A stretch of DNA of 9,125 nucleotides from Betaproteobacteria bacterium (GTDB taxonomy: Bacteria > Pseudomonadota > Gammaproteobacteria > Burkholderiales > Thiobacillaceae). Positions within the stretch are counted from its first letter, which is position 1. Every line of letters begins with the position of its first letter. This document shows positions 1-5,937 of this stretch, piece by piece. Location of the stretch: positions 1 through 9,125 of the forward strand of contig JAIFLB010000126.1 in NCBI GenBank assembly GCA_020049245.1, given 5' to 3'. The notes under the pieces are model-generated. The model saw only the letters and a list, made by a program, of their open reading frames with translations. It did no database searches and was not told the origin of the DNA. A program made the position numbers and the translations under genes.

Positions 1-2
1 TG

Positions 3-491
3 ATGCAAATGATGATGCCGATGATGACCAACATGTTCCGCATGTCGATGCCCGACGCGATGAACTGGATGGCCCACAAGTTCAAGGCCAAACCGGGGCT
101 CACGGTCGATGATGTGGTGGAGTCGATGAACCTGCGCGCCAACCAGCTCAACTTCAAACATGTCAGCGAAAACCTGATGCACAAGGACTTTCGCGCTGTG
201 CTCGGCGACATGGATTCACCGCGCATCGAGGTGCACAGCTATTGCGACATCGCGGTGGCGCGCGAACTGCTCAAGATCAGCCCGGAATTCGTCGTCTTTC
301 TGCCCTGCCGCATCGTTGTTATGGAGGACGGCGACAAGAACATCTGGGTGCTGATGCTGGACTGGAACATGGAATGGGTTTCCGGCTTTGAAGGCCAGAT
401 GAACATCACGCCGGAACTGGCCAAGGGCGCCAGGGAGCTGCGCGACAAGATGGAAAACATCATGCAGGCGGGCGCCAACGGCGATTTGTAA
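3..491 (+). CDS. DUF302-family protein with Met-rich N-terminus (possibly 5'-truncated by window edge)
   Basis: The 162 residues from the first visible ATG fall into two parts. Residues 1-23 are very rich in methionine (MQMMMPMM, then MFRMSM and MNWM). The rest resembles a DUF302 domain: a helix around residues 35-60, then the segment CDIAVARELLKISPEFVVFLP (about 81-101) and strands with VVMEDGDKNIWVLML. DUF302 domains are small alpha/beta modules of unknown biochemical role, often found in sulfur-oxidising and metal-handling contexts. The frame is open to the window edge and the preceding partial codon reads NTG, so the true start may lie upstream and an N-terminal segment may be missing. 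No signal peptide or membrane segment is visible in the part shown. The Met clusters could bind a soft metal such as copper(I), but that is inference. The family call is fairly secure; the function is unknown. Confidence 0.7.
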   Translation: MQMMMPMMTNMFRMSMPDAMNWMAHKFKAKPGLTVDDVVESMNLRANQLNFKHVSENLMHKDFRAVLGDMDSPRIEVHSYCDIAVARELLKISPEFVVFLPCRIVVMEDGDKNIWVLMLDWNMEWVSGFEGQMNITPELAKGARELRDKMENIMQAGANGDL

Positions 492-830
492 TCCGTTGTA
501 GCCAACCGAGTTCCAGGGCTGTCAGTGCACAGTTCTGGCAATTCAGAATCTGAACTCATTGCTTGATGGAATCGGCATGGAATGGCATTCAAGTATGCCT
601 CCGCCGCGCTGAGTTTAGGCGGCAAGCCAACCCCCGTCGGCGCGAGCGGGTGGAAGCGCTGTATATCGAGATGATCAGGCAAGCCGGCCAGCGGCGTTGA
701 ACTTAAGCATCCAACTTCCGGAATGTGGCTGGGAAGCCGGCATCTCCCTTATCAGGGCAGTATTTGGGTGACATTTGGTGTGACATTAGGGCGTCACGCC
801 GGATGCCCCTAAAATCTGATTTTCTGTCTG
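492..830. other. Intergenic region with no clear gene
   Basis: This 339-base stretch separates the DUF302 gene from the Rap1a-like gene. I see no tRNA, terminator with a T-run or recognisable protein fragment. It contains a 44-codon open frame (566-700, + strand) with an Arg-rich, helical-looking C-terminus but no ribosome binding site, which I do not call as a gene. It also contains an inverted repeat CTTCC/GGAAG (715-719 and 732-736) and a repeat cluster at 768-812 described separately. A promoter for the Rap1a-like gene would be expected here, but no convincing -35/-10 pair was found. Confidence 0.6.
768..812 (+). repeat. Direct repeat GTGACATT x2 overlapping an inverted repeat, upstream of the Rap1a-like gene
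   Basis: GTGACATT occurs at 768-775 and again at 780-787, a 12-base period. Overlapping the second copy, TTAGGG (786-791) can pair with CCCTAA (807-812). A smaller GTGAC (780-784) / GTCAC (793-797) symmetry is nested there. The cluster ends 18 bases before the first ATG of the Rap1a-like gene, where an operator or a structured 5' leader would sit. The repeats are directly visible; any regulatory role is inference. Confidence 0.4.
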
Positions 831-1208
831 ATGTACCTCGATATGCGCTTGCGCCAGCCTTCTCAGCGTTTCTTCTCCGTCTTGATCGGGCTGCTGATAA
901 CGACCCCACTGCTGGCAACCCAGCCGCCGGTCAATGATGGCAGCGTGATCCTGCGCATGTGCAAGGGAGCGGACAAGGTGAAGGCGCTTTCCGTGATGTG
1001 TCACAGTTACTTGAATGGCTACATTGATGGCGCGCACCACTACAGCAAGAGCAAGGTCGCGTTCTGCCTGGAGGTTGGCGACAAAGAAAAGGCACCGGCC
1101 GCGTTGGTTGCGTGGATCGGCGCCAATCAGGCCGCATTGAAGCAGCCGGCCGGCGGAGTCCTGCAGCAGGCATTGACGGCGAGCTTCCCCTGCAAGGGCA
1201 ATAAATAA
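831..1208 (+). CDS. Secreted Rap1a/Tai-family (T6SS immunity-like) protein
   Basis: The 125-residue product has an N-terminal signal peptide: basic residues (RLRQPSQR), a hydrophobic core (FFSVLIGLLITTPLLA) and a likely cut near residue 29. The mature part carries four cysteines at 44, 57, 79 and 121 in the pattern I associate with the Rap1a/Tai family: C...C-x2-Y-x2-G-x2-D, then FC, then a helix-rich stretch with W and PA, ending FPC. Rap1a and Tai4 are periplasmic immunity proteins that bind type VI secretion amidase effectors, but the fold is also common as orphan genes of unknown role. No amidase or secretion gene is visible here. A second in-frame ATG at 843 gives a more compact signal peptide and may be the true start; neither ATG has a clear Shine-Dalgarno. 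The truC frame begins one base after the stop, so the two may be co-transcribed. Confidence 0.75.
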   Translation: MYLDMRLRQPSQRFFSVLIGLLITTPLLATQPPVNDGSVILRMCKGADKVKALSVMCHSYLNGYIDGAHHYSKSKVAFCLEVGDKEKAPAALVAWIGANQAALKQPAGGVLQQALTASFPCKGNK

Positions 1209-1209
1209 G

Positions 1210-1974
1210 GTGCCGGAGTGCGTCGCCGAAACACTGCCTATCCTTTTTCGTGATGAAAACCTGATTGCTGTTCACAAACCCAGCGGGCTGCTGGTGCATC
1301 GGAGTTCGCTGGATCGTCATGAAACCCGATTCGCGCTGCAAATCCTGCGCGACCAGATCGGACAACCGGTATTTCCAGTGCATCGGCTTGATAAAGGGAC
1401 TTCCGGTGTTCTGCTGTTTGCGCTGAATCGGGAGGTTGTCCGCAGTTTGAACAGCCAGTTCGAGTCAGGCGAGGTGGCGAAAACCTATCTTGCCGTGGTA
1501 CGTGGCCATCCGCCGGAGTCCGGAGAGATCGATCATCCGTTGGCGCGCATGGCGGACGAGCATGCTGGCATATCTGCCAGCGTTCATGAACAACCCGCGC
1601 AACCCGCGCGAACCCGTTACCGCCGACTGGCGACAGTCGAGCTGCCCTATCAGGTGGATCGCTATCCGAGCAGCCGCTACGCCCTGCTTGAACTTGCGCC
1701 GGAGACTGGTCGCTGGCATCAGTTGCGCCGCCATCTGAAGCATATTTCGCATCCGATCATTGGTGACGCGACGCATGGAAAGGGCCGGCACAACCGGCTG
1801 TTTCAGGAATTGTTCGGTTGTCAGCGCTTGCTGCTGGCGGCGACCGAACTGCGCTTGCGGCATCCGCTCAGCGGCCAGACCTTGTGTTTGCGGGCCGGAC
1901 TAGCCACTGATTTCGCCGCGCTAGTCGAGGCGTTGGGGTGGCGGGGCGATTTGCCTGAAGCAGGATTTGCATAG
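1210..1974 (+). CDS. truC: tRNA pseudouridine(65) synthase TruC
   Basis: This 254-residue protein is a TruC of the RluA-type pseudouridine synthase superfamily, which converts U65 to pseudouridine in the T-arm stem of certain tRNAs (tRNA-Ile and tRNA-Asp in E. coli). It matches TruC end to end as I recall the E. coli protein: VHKPSGLLVHRS near the start, the catalytic motif HRLDKGTSGVLL with the nucleophile Asp61, YRRLATVE and RYP in mid-protein, the LELAPETGRWHQLRRHLKHI motif, then HPIIGDATHGKGRHNR, and WRGDLPE at the C-terminus. The length is close to that of E. coli TruC. The start is a GTG one base after the previous stop codon; no in-frame ATG lies before the conserved part. AAGG overlaps the start too closely to be a good ribosome site, so translation may be coupled to the upstream gene. 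A 9-10 base repeat (AACCCGCGC) at 1592-1614 encodes a QPAQPA linker in a region that varies in the family. Confidence 0.93.
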   Translation: MPECVAETLPILFRDENLIAVHKPSGLLVHRSSLDRHETRFALQILRDQIGQPVFPVHRLDKGTSGVLLFALNREVVRSLNSQFESGEVAKTYLAVVRGHPPESGEIDHPLARMADEHAGISASVHEQPAQPARTRYRRLATVELPYQVDRYPSSRYALLELAPETGRWHQLRRHLKHISHPIIGDATHGKGRHNRLFQELFGCQRLLLAATELRLRHPLSGQTLCLRAGLATDFAALVEALGWRGDLPEAGFA

Positions 1975-1982
1975 AACCCCTT

Positions 1983-1988
1983 TACAAT
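1983..1988 (+). promoter_or_regulatory. Candidate -10 element (TACAAT) ahead of the DUF2288 gene
   Basis: TACAAT differs from the sigma70 consensus TATAAT at one position and lies between the truC stop and the ATG of the DUF2288 gene. It would give a start of transcription near 1995 and a leader of roughly 25 bases. No good -35 sits 16-18 bases upstream, so the site is weakly supported. It would let the DUF2288-yaeQ-S4 cluster be transcribed apart from truC. Confidence 0.3.
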
Positions 1989-2020
1989 GCCGGTCCCTTT
2001 CACAGCCTTATCTTGTCTTC

Positions 2021-2335
2021 ATGACCGAAGCCGATGAACTCTTGCGCGCCAAGCTGAATGCCGAGACCGGCAAGTTGCCCTGGAGTGAACTGGAACGTCA
2101 TTTCGCGCGCGGTGTGGTGATCAAGGTGGCGGGCGAACTGGATCTGGTCGAGGTGGCGGTGGCGATGTCTCACGATGACAAGACAACGGTAGAAGCCTGG
2201 CTGACGCAAGGTTTGATCGCACGCGCCGAGGTTGATGACGCATTTGCCTGGCATGCCCAGCAAAGCCAATTCTGGGCGGTTGTCGCCGCGCCCTGGGTGC
2301 TGATCCAGGAAGTTGCAGCACGCCTGGATGCCTGA
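2021..2335 (+). CDS. DUF2288-family protein
   Basis: From the ATG at 2021 this gives 104 residues, the usual size for DUF2288. Family-like features are LLRAKLNAETGKLPWSELERHFARG at the start, the LDLVEVAVAMSHDD segment (about 40-53), EAWLTQG (58-64) and the C-terminal FWAVVAAPWVLIQE (84-97). The frame is open 54 bases further upstream to an ATG at 1967, but those extra residues overlap the end of truC and do not look like the family, so 2021 is preferred. The protein looks soluble and acidic, with no signal peptide, membrane span or known catalytic motif. DUF2288 has no assigned function. There is no purine-rich ribosome site; the bases before the ATG are pyrimidine-rich. yaeQ follows after 23 bases in the same direction. 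Confidence 0.85.
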   Translation: MTEADELLRAKLNAETGKLPWSELERHFARGVVIKVAGELDLVEVAVAMSHDDKTTVEAWLTQGLIARAEVDDAFAWHAQQSQFWAVVAAPWVLIQEVAARLDA

Positions 2336-2358
2336 ACTTTCATCTCACCGTTTCCTTC

Positions 2359-2895
2359 ATGGCCATTAAAGCAACCATCTTCAAAGCGGATCTACAGATC
2401 GCCGACATGGACCGCAATTACTATGCGGAACATAGTCTGACGCTGGCGCGGCATCCTTCTGAAACCGATGAACGCATGATGGTGCGCTTGCTGGCGTTTG
2501 CGCTGTTTGCGCATGAGCATCTGATTTTCGCCAAAGGCTTGAACGCGGATGACGAACCGGGTCTTTGGCAGATGGATTTAACTGGCGCGATCAAGTTGTG
2601 GATTGAAGTCGGGCTGCCGGATGAGAAATGGATACGCAAAGCCTGTGGCCGAGCCGAACAAGTCGTGGTGATCAGCTATGGTGGCCGCACCGCCGAGATG
2701 TGGTGGAGCGCGAACAAGAGCAAATTCGAGCGGCAGGAGAGTCTGCACGTGATCAATCTGCCGCTGGAATCAAGCCAGGCGCTGGCCGCGATGGCCAGCC
2801 GCACCATGCGACTGCAATGCAGCATCCAGGATGGCCAGGTCTGGCTGACCGATACATCAACCACGGTTCATGTCGAACCGATCAAATGGCAATGA
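2359..2895 (+). CDS. yaeQ: YaeQ family protein (PD-(D/E)XK nuclease-like fold)
   Basis: The 178-residue product matches YaeQ over its whole length: MAIKATIFKADLQIADMDRN at the start, LTLARHPSETDERMMVRLLA (28-47), KGLNADDEPGLW (59-70), IKLWIEVGLPDEKWIRKAC (78-96), WWSANKSKF in mid-protein and TMRLQCSIQDGQVWLTD near the end. YaeQ proteins have a fold related to PD-(D/E)XK nucleases, with the WIEVGLPDE region holding part of the putative active site. Nuclease activity and a physiological role remain unclear; E. coli and Salmonella yaeQ were noted as suppressors of rfaH loss. The ATG lies 23 bases after the DUF2288 gene and lacks a clear Shine-Dalgarno. The stop codon TGA overlaps an ATG (ATGA at 2892-2895) that is the natural start for the following S4 gene, a classic coupling arrangement. 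Confidence 0.92.
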   Translation: MAIKATIFKADLQIADMDRNYYAEHSLTLARHPSETDERMMVRLLAFALFAHEHLIFAKGLNADDEPGLWQMDLTGAIKLWIEVGLPDEKWIRKACGRAEQVVVISYGGRTAEMWWSANKSKFERQESLHVINLPLESSQALAAMASRTMRLQCSIQDGQVWLTDTSTTVHVEPIKWQ

Positions 2896-3102
2896 AGCGG
2901 CGTTAAACTCCGCAGCGAGTTCGTCGAACTCTGCAATCTGCTCAAACTGGCTGGCGTGGCGGACAGCGGTGGACACGGCAAGACCTTGGTTGCTGGTGGT
3001 CAGGTGCGTGTCGATGGCGTCACCGAACATCGCAAGACAGCAAAAATTCGCGCCGGCCAGACTGTGGAATGCCAGGACACCCGCATCAAGGTGCTGGCCT
3101 GA
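2892..3102 (+). CDS. S4-domain RNA-binding protein (YbcJ-like), reading frame disrupted at the 5' end
   Basis: The frame 2896-3102 encodes a typical small S4 protein: FVELCNLLKLAGVADSGGHG, KTLVAGGQVRVDG, TEHRKTAKIRAGQTVE, then IKVLA and stop. This matches E. coli YbcJ (70 residues), a stand-alone S4 fold that binds RNA. In this frame, which is also the yaeQ frame, no ATG, GTG or TTG lies between the yaeQ stop and the conserved core. ATGs at 2886 and 2892 are one base out of frame and hit TAA at 2904-2906. Removing one base between 2895 and 2904 (for example one T of the TT at 2903-2904) gives MKRRKLRSEFVELC and a protein of 69 residues from 2892, or 71 from 2886, which is the family length. 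The coordinates given use the ATGA-overlapping start. Explanations are a real inactivating indel, a base error in the assembly, or recoding. The gene family is secure; expression is doubtful. Confidence 0.7.
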
Positions 3103-3135
3103 AGTTGTTCTCAGGTGGGCGTTTGTACCCGCCGA

Positions 3136-3429
3136 TCAGAATTGCAGCAGGGCTTGTTGGCGTACCGGATAAATCGTTTCGTTCATGATTTTTCGATTGC
3201 AACTGCAAGCGGCTTCGCGATCACGCAGCATTGCATCCATCTCCGCCAGATAGCGATCACGCTTTGGCCCTGCGTTGAGTTGGGCCAGTGTGGCTTTGTG
3301 TTGAGTGCATTCCGGCTGGGTCATCAACATGCTGCATGGCGCGTTATCTGGTAGGGATGCAGCCTGTGATGCCGTCATCATGCCGAACAGGGCGAAGGTG
3401 AGAAGCAGGTTGGGGGTAATGATGTTCAT
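3136..3429 (-). CDS. Small secreted Cys-containing protein of unknown function
   Basis: The product is 97 residues. It starts with a clear signal peptide (MNIITPNLLLTFALFGMMTASQA, likely cut after A23), leaving a mature protein of about 74 residues with cysteines at 32, 41, 75 and 77 (the last two as CSC). The middle (KATLAQLNAGPKRDRYLAEMDAMLRDRE) is strongly helical and charged. The cysteine layout suggests two disulfides holding a helical hairpin in the periplasm, or a metal site; both are inference. The frame is open up to 3561, but the ATG at 3429 is chosen because AAGGAGG (3435-3441 on this strand) sits five bases before it and the signal peptide begins there. It converges with the S4 gene, leaving only 33 bases between the two stops. 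I do not recognise the family. Confidence 0.72.
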   Translation of the reverse strand: MNIITPNLLLTFALFGMMTASQAASLPDNAPCSMLMTQPECTQHKATLAQLNAGPKRDRYLAEMDAMLRDREAACSCNRKIMNETIYPVRQQALLQF

Positions 3430-3434
3430 GTTGA

Positions 3435-3441
3435 CCTCCTT
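3435..3441 (-). promoter_or_regulatory. Strong ribosome binding site (AAGGAGG)
   Basis: A full AAGGAGG lies five bases upstream of the ATG at 3429. It is the strongest Shine-Dalgarno in the window and fixes the start of the small secreted protein against the longer open frame. Confidence 0.8.
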
Positions 3442-3762
3442 GATCCAGATCGATGACAACCTGCCGTTGTGTGATGCAAGAAACGTACCGGGATGGCAGG
3501 GATTGCCGTGCACACTGCCAGATTGCCCGCAAGCCTTGACAGGACTGCATTCCGCAGCCAATCAGCCGGGTTGCGCCGATGAATTGGCTTTGGTTTCGCC
3601 ACACTTGACGCACCAGGTTCACGCGTGGATGTCTCGATTCAGTGCGCTTGGCCTGGTTGGAAATGGCGGGTTTAACCAAGGTTTCACGCTTCGGACGCTC
3701 CTTGCGGGTCCAGCCGACGTAAGATTGCGGGAGTGATTGTTTTCTTTGTCTGGAGAGCCAAC
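3442..3762. promoter_or_regulatory. Divergent intergenic region between the secreted-protein gene and pgm
   Basis: About 320 bases lie between two genes facing away from each other, so promoters in both directions are expected. On the + strand the best pair I see is TTGGCC (3648-3653), a 17-base spacer and TTTAAC (3671-3676), each 4 of 6 to consensus, which would give pgm a leader of about 80 bases. A perfect TTGACA at 3536-3541 has no -10 at proper spacing. Other structure is a TGGCAG/CTGCCA inverted repeat (3494-3499, 3515-3520) and a GATTGCC direct repeat (3501-3507, 3521-3527). I find no clear promoter for the - strand gene. Open frames here on both strands show no family features. Confidence 0.4.
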
Positions 3763-5400
3763 ATGACCCATCCTCTAGCCGGCCAGCCGGCCCCCGCTGA
3801 TGTTCTGACCGATATTCCGGCGCTGCTTGCCGCCTACTTCAACCAACCGGATGTGAGCCAGCCGACGCAACGCGTCGCCTTCGGTACCAGTGGCCATCGC
3901 GGTAGCTCAATCAATGGCAGTTTCAACGAAGCGCATATCCTGGCGATTACCCAGGCGGTTTGTGAATACCGCAGCGCACAGGGTATTACCGGGCCGTTGT
4001 ATCTCGGCAAGGACACGCATGCGTTATCCGAACCGGCGCAGCGCAGCGCGCTCGAGGTGCTGGCAGCCAACGGCGTCGAAACGCGCTTGCAGAGCAATGA
4101 TGGCTATACGCCGACGCCGGTCATCTCACGTGCGATTCTGGTTTACAACGCAATCGACAACGCGCCGCGCGCAGATGGCATTGTCATCACGCCATCGCAT
4201 AACCCGCCGCGAGATGGTGGCATCAAATACAACCCGCCCCATGGCGGCCCGGCCGATACTGATGCCACCGGCTGGATTGAACAGCGCGCCAATGCGCTGA
4301 TGGCGGCAGGCAATCGCGACGTCAAGCGGGTGCCTTATGCGCAAGCGCTCGCGGCTCCGACCACTTTTCAGGAAGATTTCGTCACGCCTTACGTCGCTGA
4401 TCTCGACAAGGTCATCGACATGGCTGCGATTCGTGCCGCCGGCTTGAAGATCGGCGTCGATCCGCTCGGTGGCGCTGCGGTGGCTTACTGGAAGCCGATC
4501 GCCGAGAAATATGGCCTGAACATTGAGGTGGTGAATCCGAAGGTGGACCCGGCGTTTGCGTTCATGACGCTCGACCACGACGGCAAGATCCGGATGGATT
4601 GTTCCAGCCCTTATGCGATGGCCAGTCTGGTCAAACTGAAAGATCGATTCGACATCGCCTGGGGCAACGATGCCGACGTCGATCGGCACGGCATCGTTAC
4701 ACCTTCGATCGGCCTGCTCAACCCGAATCACTTTCTCGCCGTCGCCATCCACTATCTGTTGACGCATCGCCCGCAATGGCCGGAAACCGCCGCAGTTGGC
4801 AAGACGCTGGTGTCGAGCGGCCTGATTGATCGGGTGGTGAATGGTCTTGGCCGCAAATTCCTGGAAGTGCCGGTCGGCTTCAAATGGTTTTCCGGTGGCC
4901 TTCTCGATGGCAGTTTCTGTTTCGGTGGCGAAGAATCCGCCGGTGCTTCCTTCCTGCGTCGCGATGGCAGCGTCTGGACCACTGACAAGGACGGCATCAT
5001 CCTTGGCCTGCTGGCGGCCGAAATCACCGCTGTCACCGGCAAGGATCCTGGTCGTTACTACCTGGAACTGGCGGCGCAGCACGGCACGCCGTATTACATC
5101 CGCATTGACGCCGTCGCCACCCCCGAACAGAAGGCCGCGTTCAAGCAGCTCACGGGCGAACGTGTCACCGCCGCGACGCTGGCAGGCGAACCAATCTTAG
5201 CCAAAATGACGCGTGCTCCTGGCAATGATGCCCCCATCGGCGGGCTCAAGGTGACCACTGAAAACGGCTGGTTTGCCGCGCGTCCGTCCGGTACCGAGGA
5301 CATCTACAAGCTGTATGCCGAAAGCTTCAAGAGCCCCGAGCACTTGCAGGAGATCGTGCAAGAGGCGCAAAGCATCGTGACCGATGCGCTGGCGGGATAA
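3763..5400 (+). CDS. pgm: Phosphoglucomutase (alpha-D-glucose)
   Basis: The 545-residue enzyme interconverts glucose 1-phosphate and glucose 6-phosphate, linking glycogen and UDP-glucose synthesis to glycolysis in the cytoplasm. It aligns along its length with the E. coli-type Pgm (546 residues) of the alpha-D-phosphohexomutase superfamily. Visible motifs are FGTSGHRGS (40-48); the phosphoserine loop ITPSHNPP (142-149) with Ser145 as the phosphate carrier; the metal loop GNDADVDRHG (301-310) with Asp303, Asp305 and Asp307; the sugar-specificity loop GGEESAGASF (388-397); and the phosphate-binding loop RPSGTED (507-513). All four domains are present and no catalytic residue is missing. The ATG at 3763 is preferred to a GTG at 3733 because GGAGAG (3752-3757) sits five bases before it and the family begins near here. 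The gene stands alone with its own upstream region; infA starts 209 bases later. Confidence 0.96.
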   Translation: MTHPLAGQPAPADVLTDIPALLAAYFNQPDVSQPTQRVAFGTSGHRGSSINGSFNEAHILAITQAVCEYRSAQGITGPLYLGKDTHALSEPAQRSALEVLAANGVETRLQSNDGYTPTPVISRAILVYNAIDNAPRADGIVITPSHNPPRDGGIKYNPPHGGPADTDATGWIEQRANALMAAGNRDVKRVPYAQALAAPTTFQEDFVTPYVADLDKVIDMAAIRAAGLKIGVDPLGGAAVAYWKPIAEKYGLNIEVVNPKVDPAFAFMTLDHDGKIRMDCSSPYAMASLVKLKDRFDIAWGNDADVDRHGIVTPSIGLLNPNHFLAVAIHYLLTHRPQWPETAAVGKTLVSSGLIDRVVNGLGRKFLEVPVGFKWFSGGLLDGSFCFGGEESAGASFLRRDGSVWTTDKDGIILGLLAAEITAVTGKDPGRYYLELAAQHGTPYYIRIDAVATPEQKAAFKQLTGERVTAATLAGEPILAKMTRAPGNDAPIGGLKVTTENGWFAARPSGTEDIYKLYAESFKSPEHLQEIVQEAQSIVTDALAG

Positions 5401-5609
5401 AGACGAGGAGCAGGTGAATTGGCCTAAGCTGTGGAATCAGGCGCCAGGAAAATTATTCACCCACAATCCGATTAGGGCATGTTAGTCTGCACGGCTAATT
5501 TTTGGCTGTTTAGGCTTTGCGACTAACGCCTTAACCACTAACACAAACTATTTATTGACGTTTTTAGCACGCCCGTTAATCGGCCGTTGCAGCTGGAGCA
5601 AAACAACAC
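5401..5609 (+). promoter_or_regulatory. infA upstream region with inverted and direct repeats
   Basis: The 209 bases between pgm and infA become AT-richer towards infA. GTTAGTC (5481-5487) is an exact inverted partner of GACTAAC (5521-5527); adding GC/GC with one bulged base gives a nine-pair stem around a 28-base loop. Inside the loop GGCT occurs three times (5493, 5504, 5513). ACTAAC appears again at 5537-5542, 15 bases after the first copy. TTGACG (5555-5560) could be a -35 for infA, but the nearest -10 (TTAATC, 5576-5581) has a short 15-base spacer. GGAG at 5595-5598 is the probable ribosome site. No clear terminator for pgm is visible. Confidence 0.4.
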
Positions 5610-5882
5610 ATGGCAAAAGAAGAGTTGATCGAAATGGAAGGCGTAGTGAACGAGGTCTTACCGGACACGCGTTTCAAGGTGACGTTGGATAACGGCATGG
5701 AAATCCAGGCCTATGCTTCTGGCAAGATGAAAAAACACCGGATTCGTATTCTGGCTGGCGATAAAGTCACGCTTGAACTTTCTCCTTACGATCTCAGCAA
5801 AGGCCGCATCAGTTTTCGTCACAAGGACGAGCGCCCTGTTGGCAGCATGCCGCCGCCCACCACACAATTCCGTCGCCGCTGA
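5610..5882 (+). CDS. infA: Translation initiation factor IF-1 (C-terminally extended type)
   Basis: The 90-residue protein is IF-1, the small OB-fold factor that occupies the ribosomal A site of the 30S subunit during initiation. The core matches the family: MAKEELIEMEGVVNEVLPDTRFKV, SGKMKKHRIRILAGDKVTLE (37-56) and SPYDLSKGRISFRHK (58-72). The usual protein ends near residue 72; here 18 further residues (DERPVGSMPPPTTQFRRR) form a Pro-rich, Arg-ending tail. Such tails are, to my knowledge, typical of the second IF-1 copy in Betaproteobacteria rather than the copy in the ribosomal-protein cluster. The gene is not beside ribosomal protein genes here, which fits a paralogue. It converges with a cold-shock gene across a shared terminator. 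Confidence 0.93.
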   Translation: MAKEELIEMEGVVNEVLPDTRFKVTLDNGMEIQAYASGKMKKHRIRILAGDKVTLELSPYDLSKGRISFRHKDERPVGSMPPPTTQFRRR

Positions 5883-5937
5883 TATTTCGGCGGTTGCGAC
5901 TCAACAGTGTTTTCCAGATTTTTTGGCTAAACGCCAG

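Noticed and set aside
239..682. 147-codon open frame on the - strand overlapping the DUF302 gene
   Set aside because: It overlaps a well-supported gene antisense, has no ribosome site or family features, and is the kind of shadow frame expected in GC-rich DNA.
779..797. CRP-like site TGTGA...TCAC
   Set aside because: The half-sites are ten bases apart rather than the required six.
1592..1614. Tandem AACCCGCGC-like repeat inside truC
   Set aside because: It encodes a QPAQPA linker in a variable region and keeps the frame; ordinary coding variation.
3494..3527. TGGCAG/CTGCCA inverted repeat and GATTGCC direct repeat
   Set aside because: They are short and could be chance; listed only within the intergenic feature.
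3536..3541. Perfect -35 hexamer TTGACA upstream of pgm
   Set aside because: No -10-like hexamer occurs 16-18 bases downstream, so it is probably chance.
3305..3736. Open frames on both strands (also 3344-3679, - strand) in the region upstream of pgm
   Set aside because: They overlap the small secreted gene and its ribosome site, lack ribosome sites of their own and match no family I know. The 3' half of the + frame reads somewhat protein-like but not enough to call.
4126..5082. 318-codon open frame antisense to pgm
   Set aside because: It lies wholly inside the conserved pgm gene and its translation has the Arg/His-rich look of an antisense shadow.
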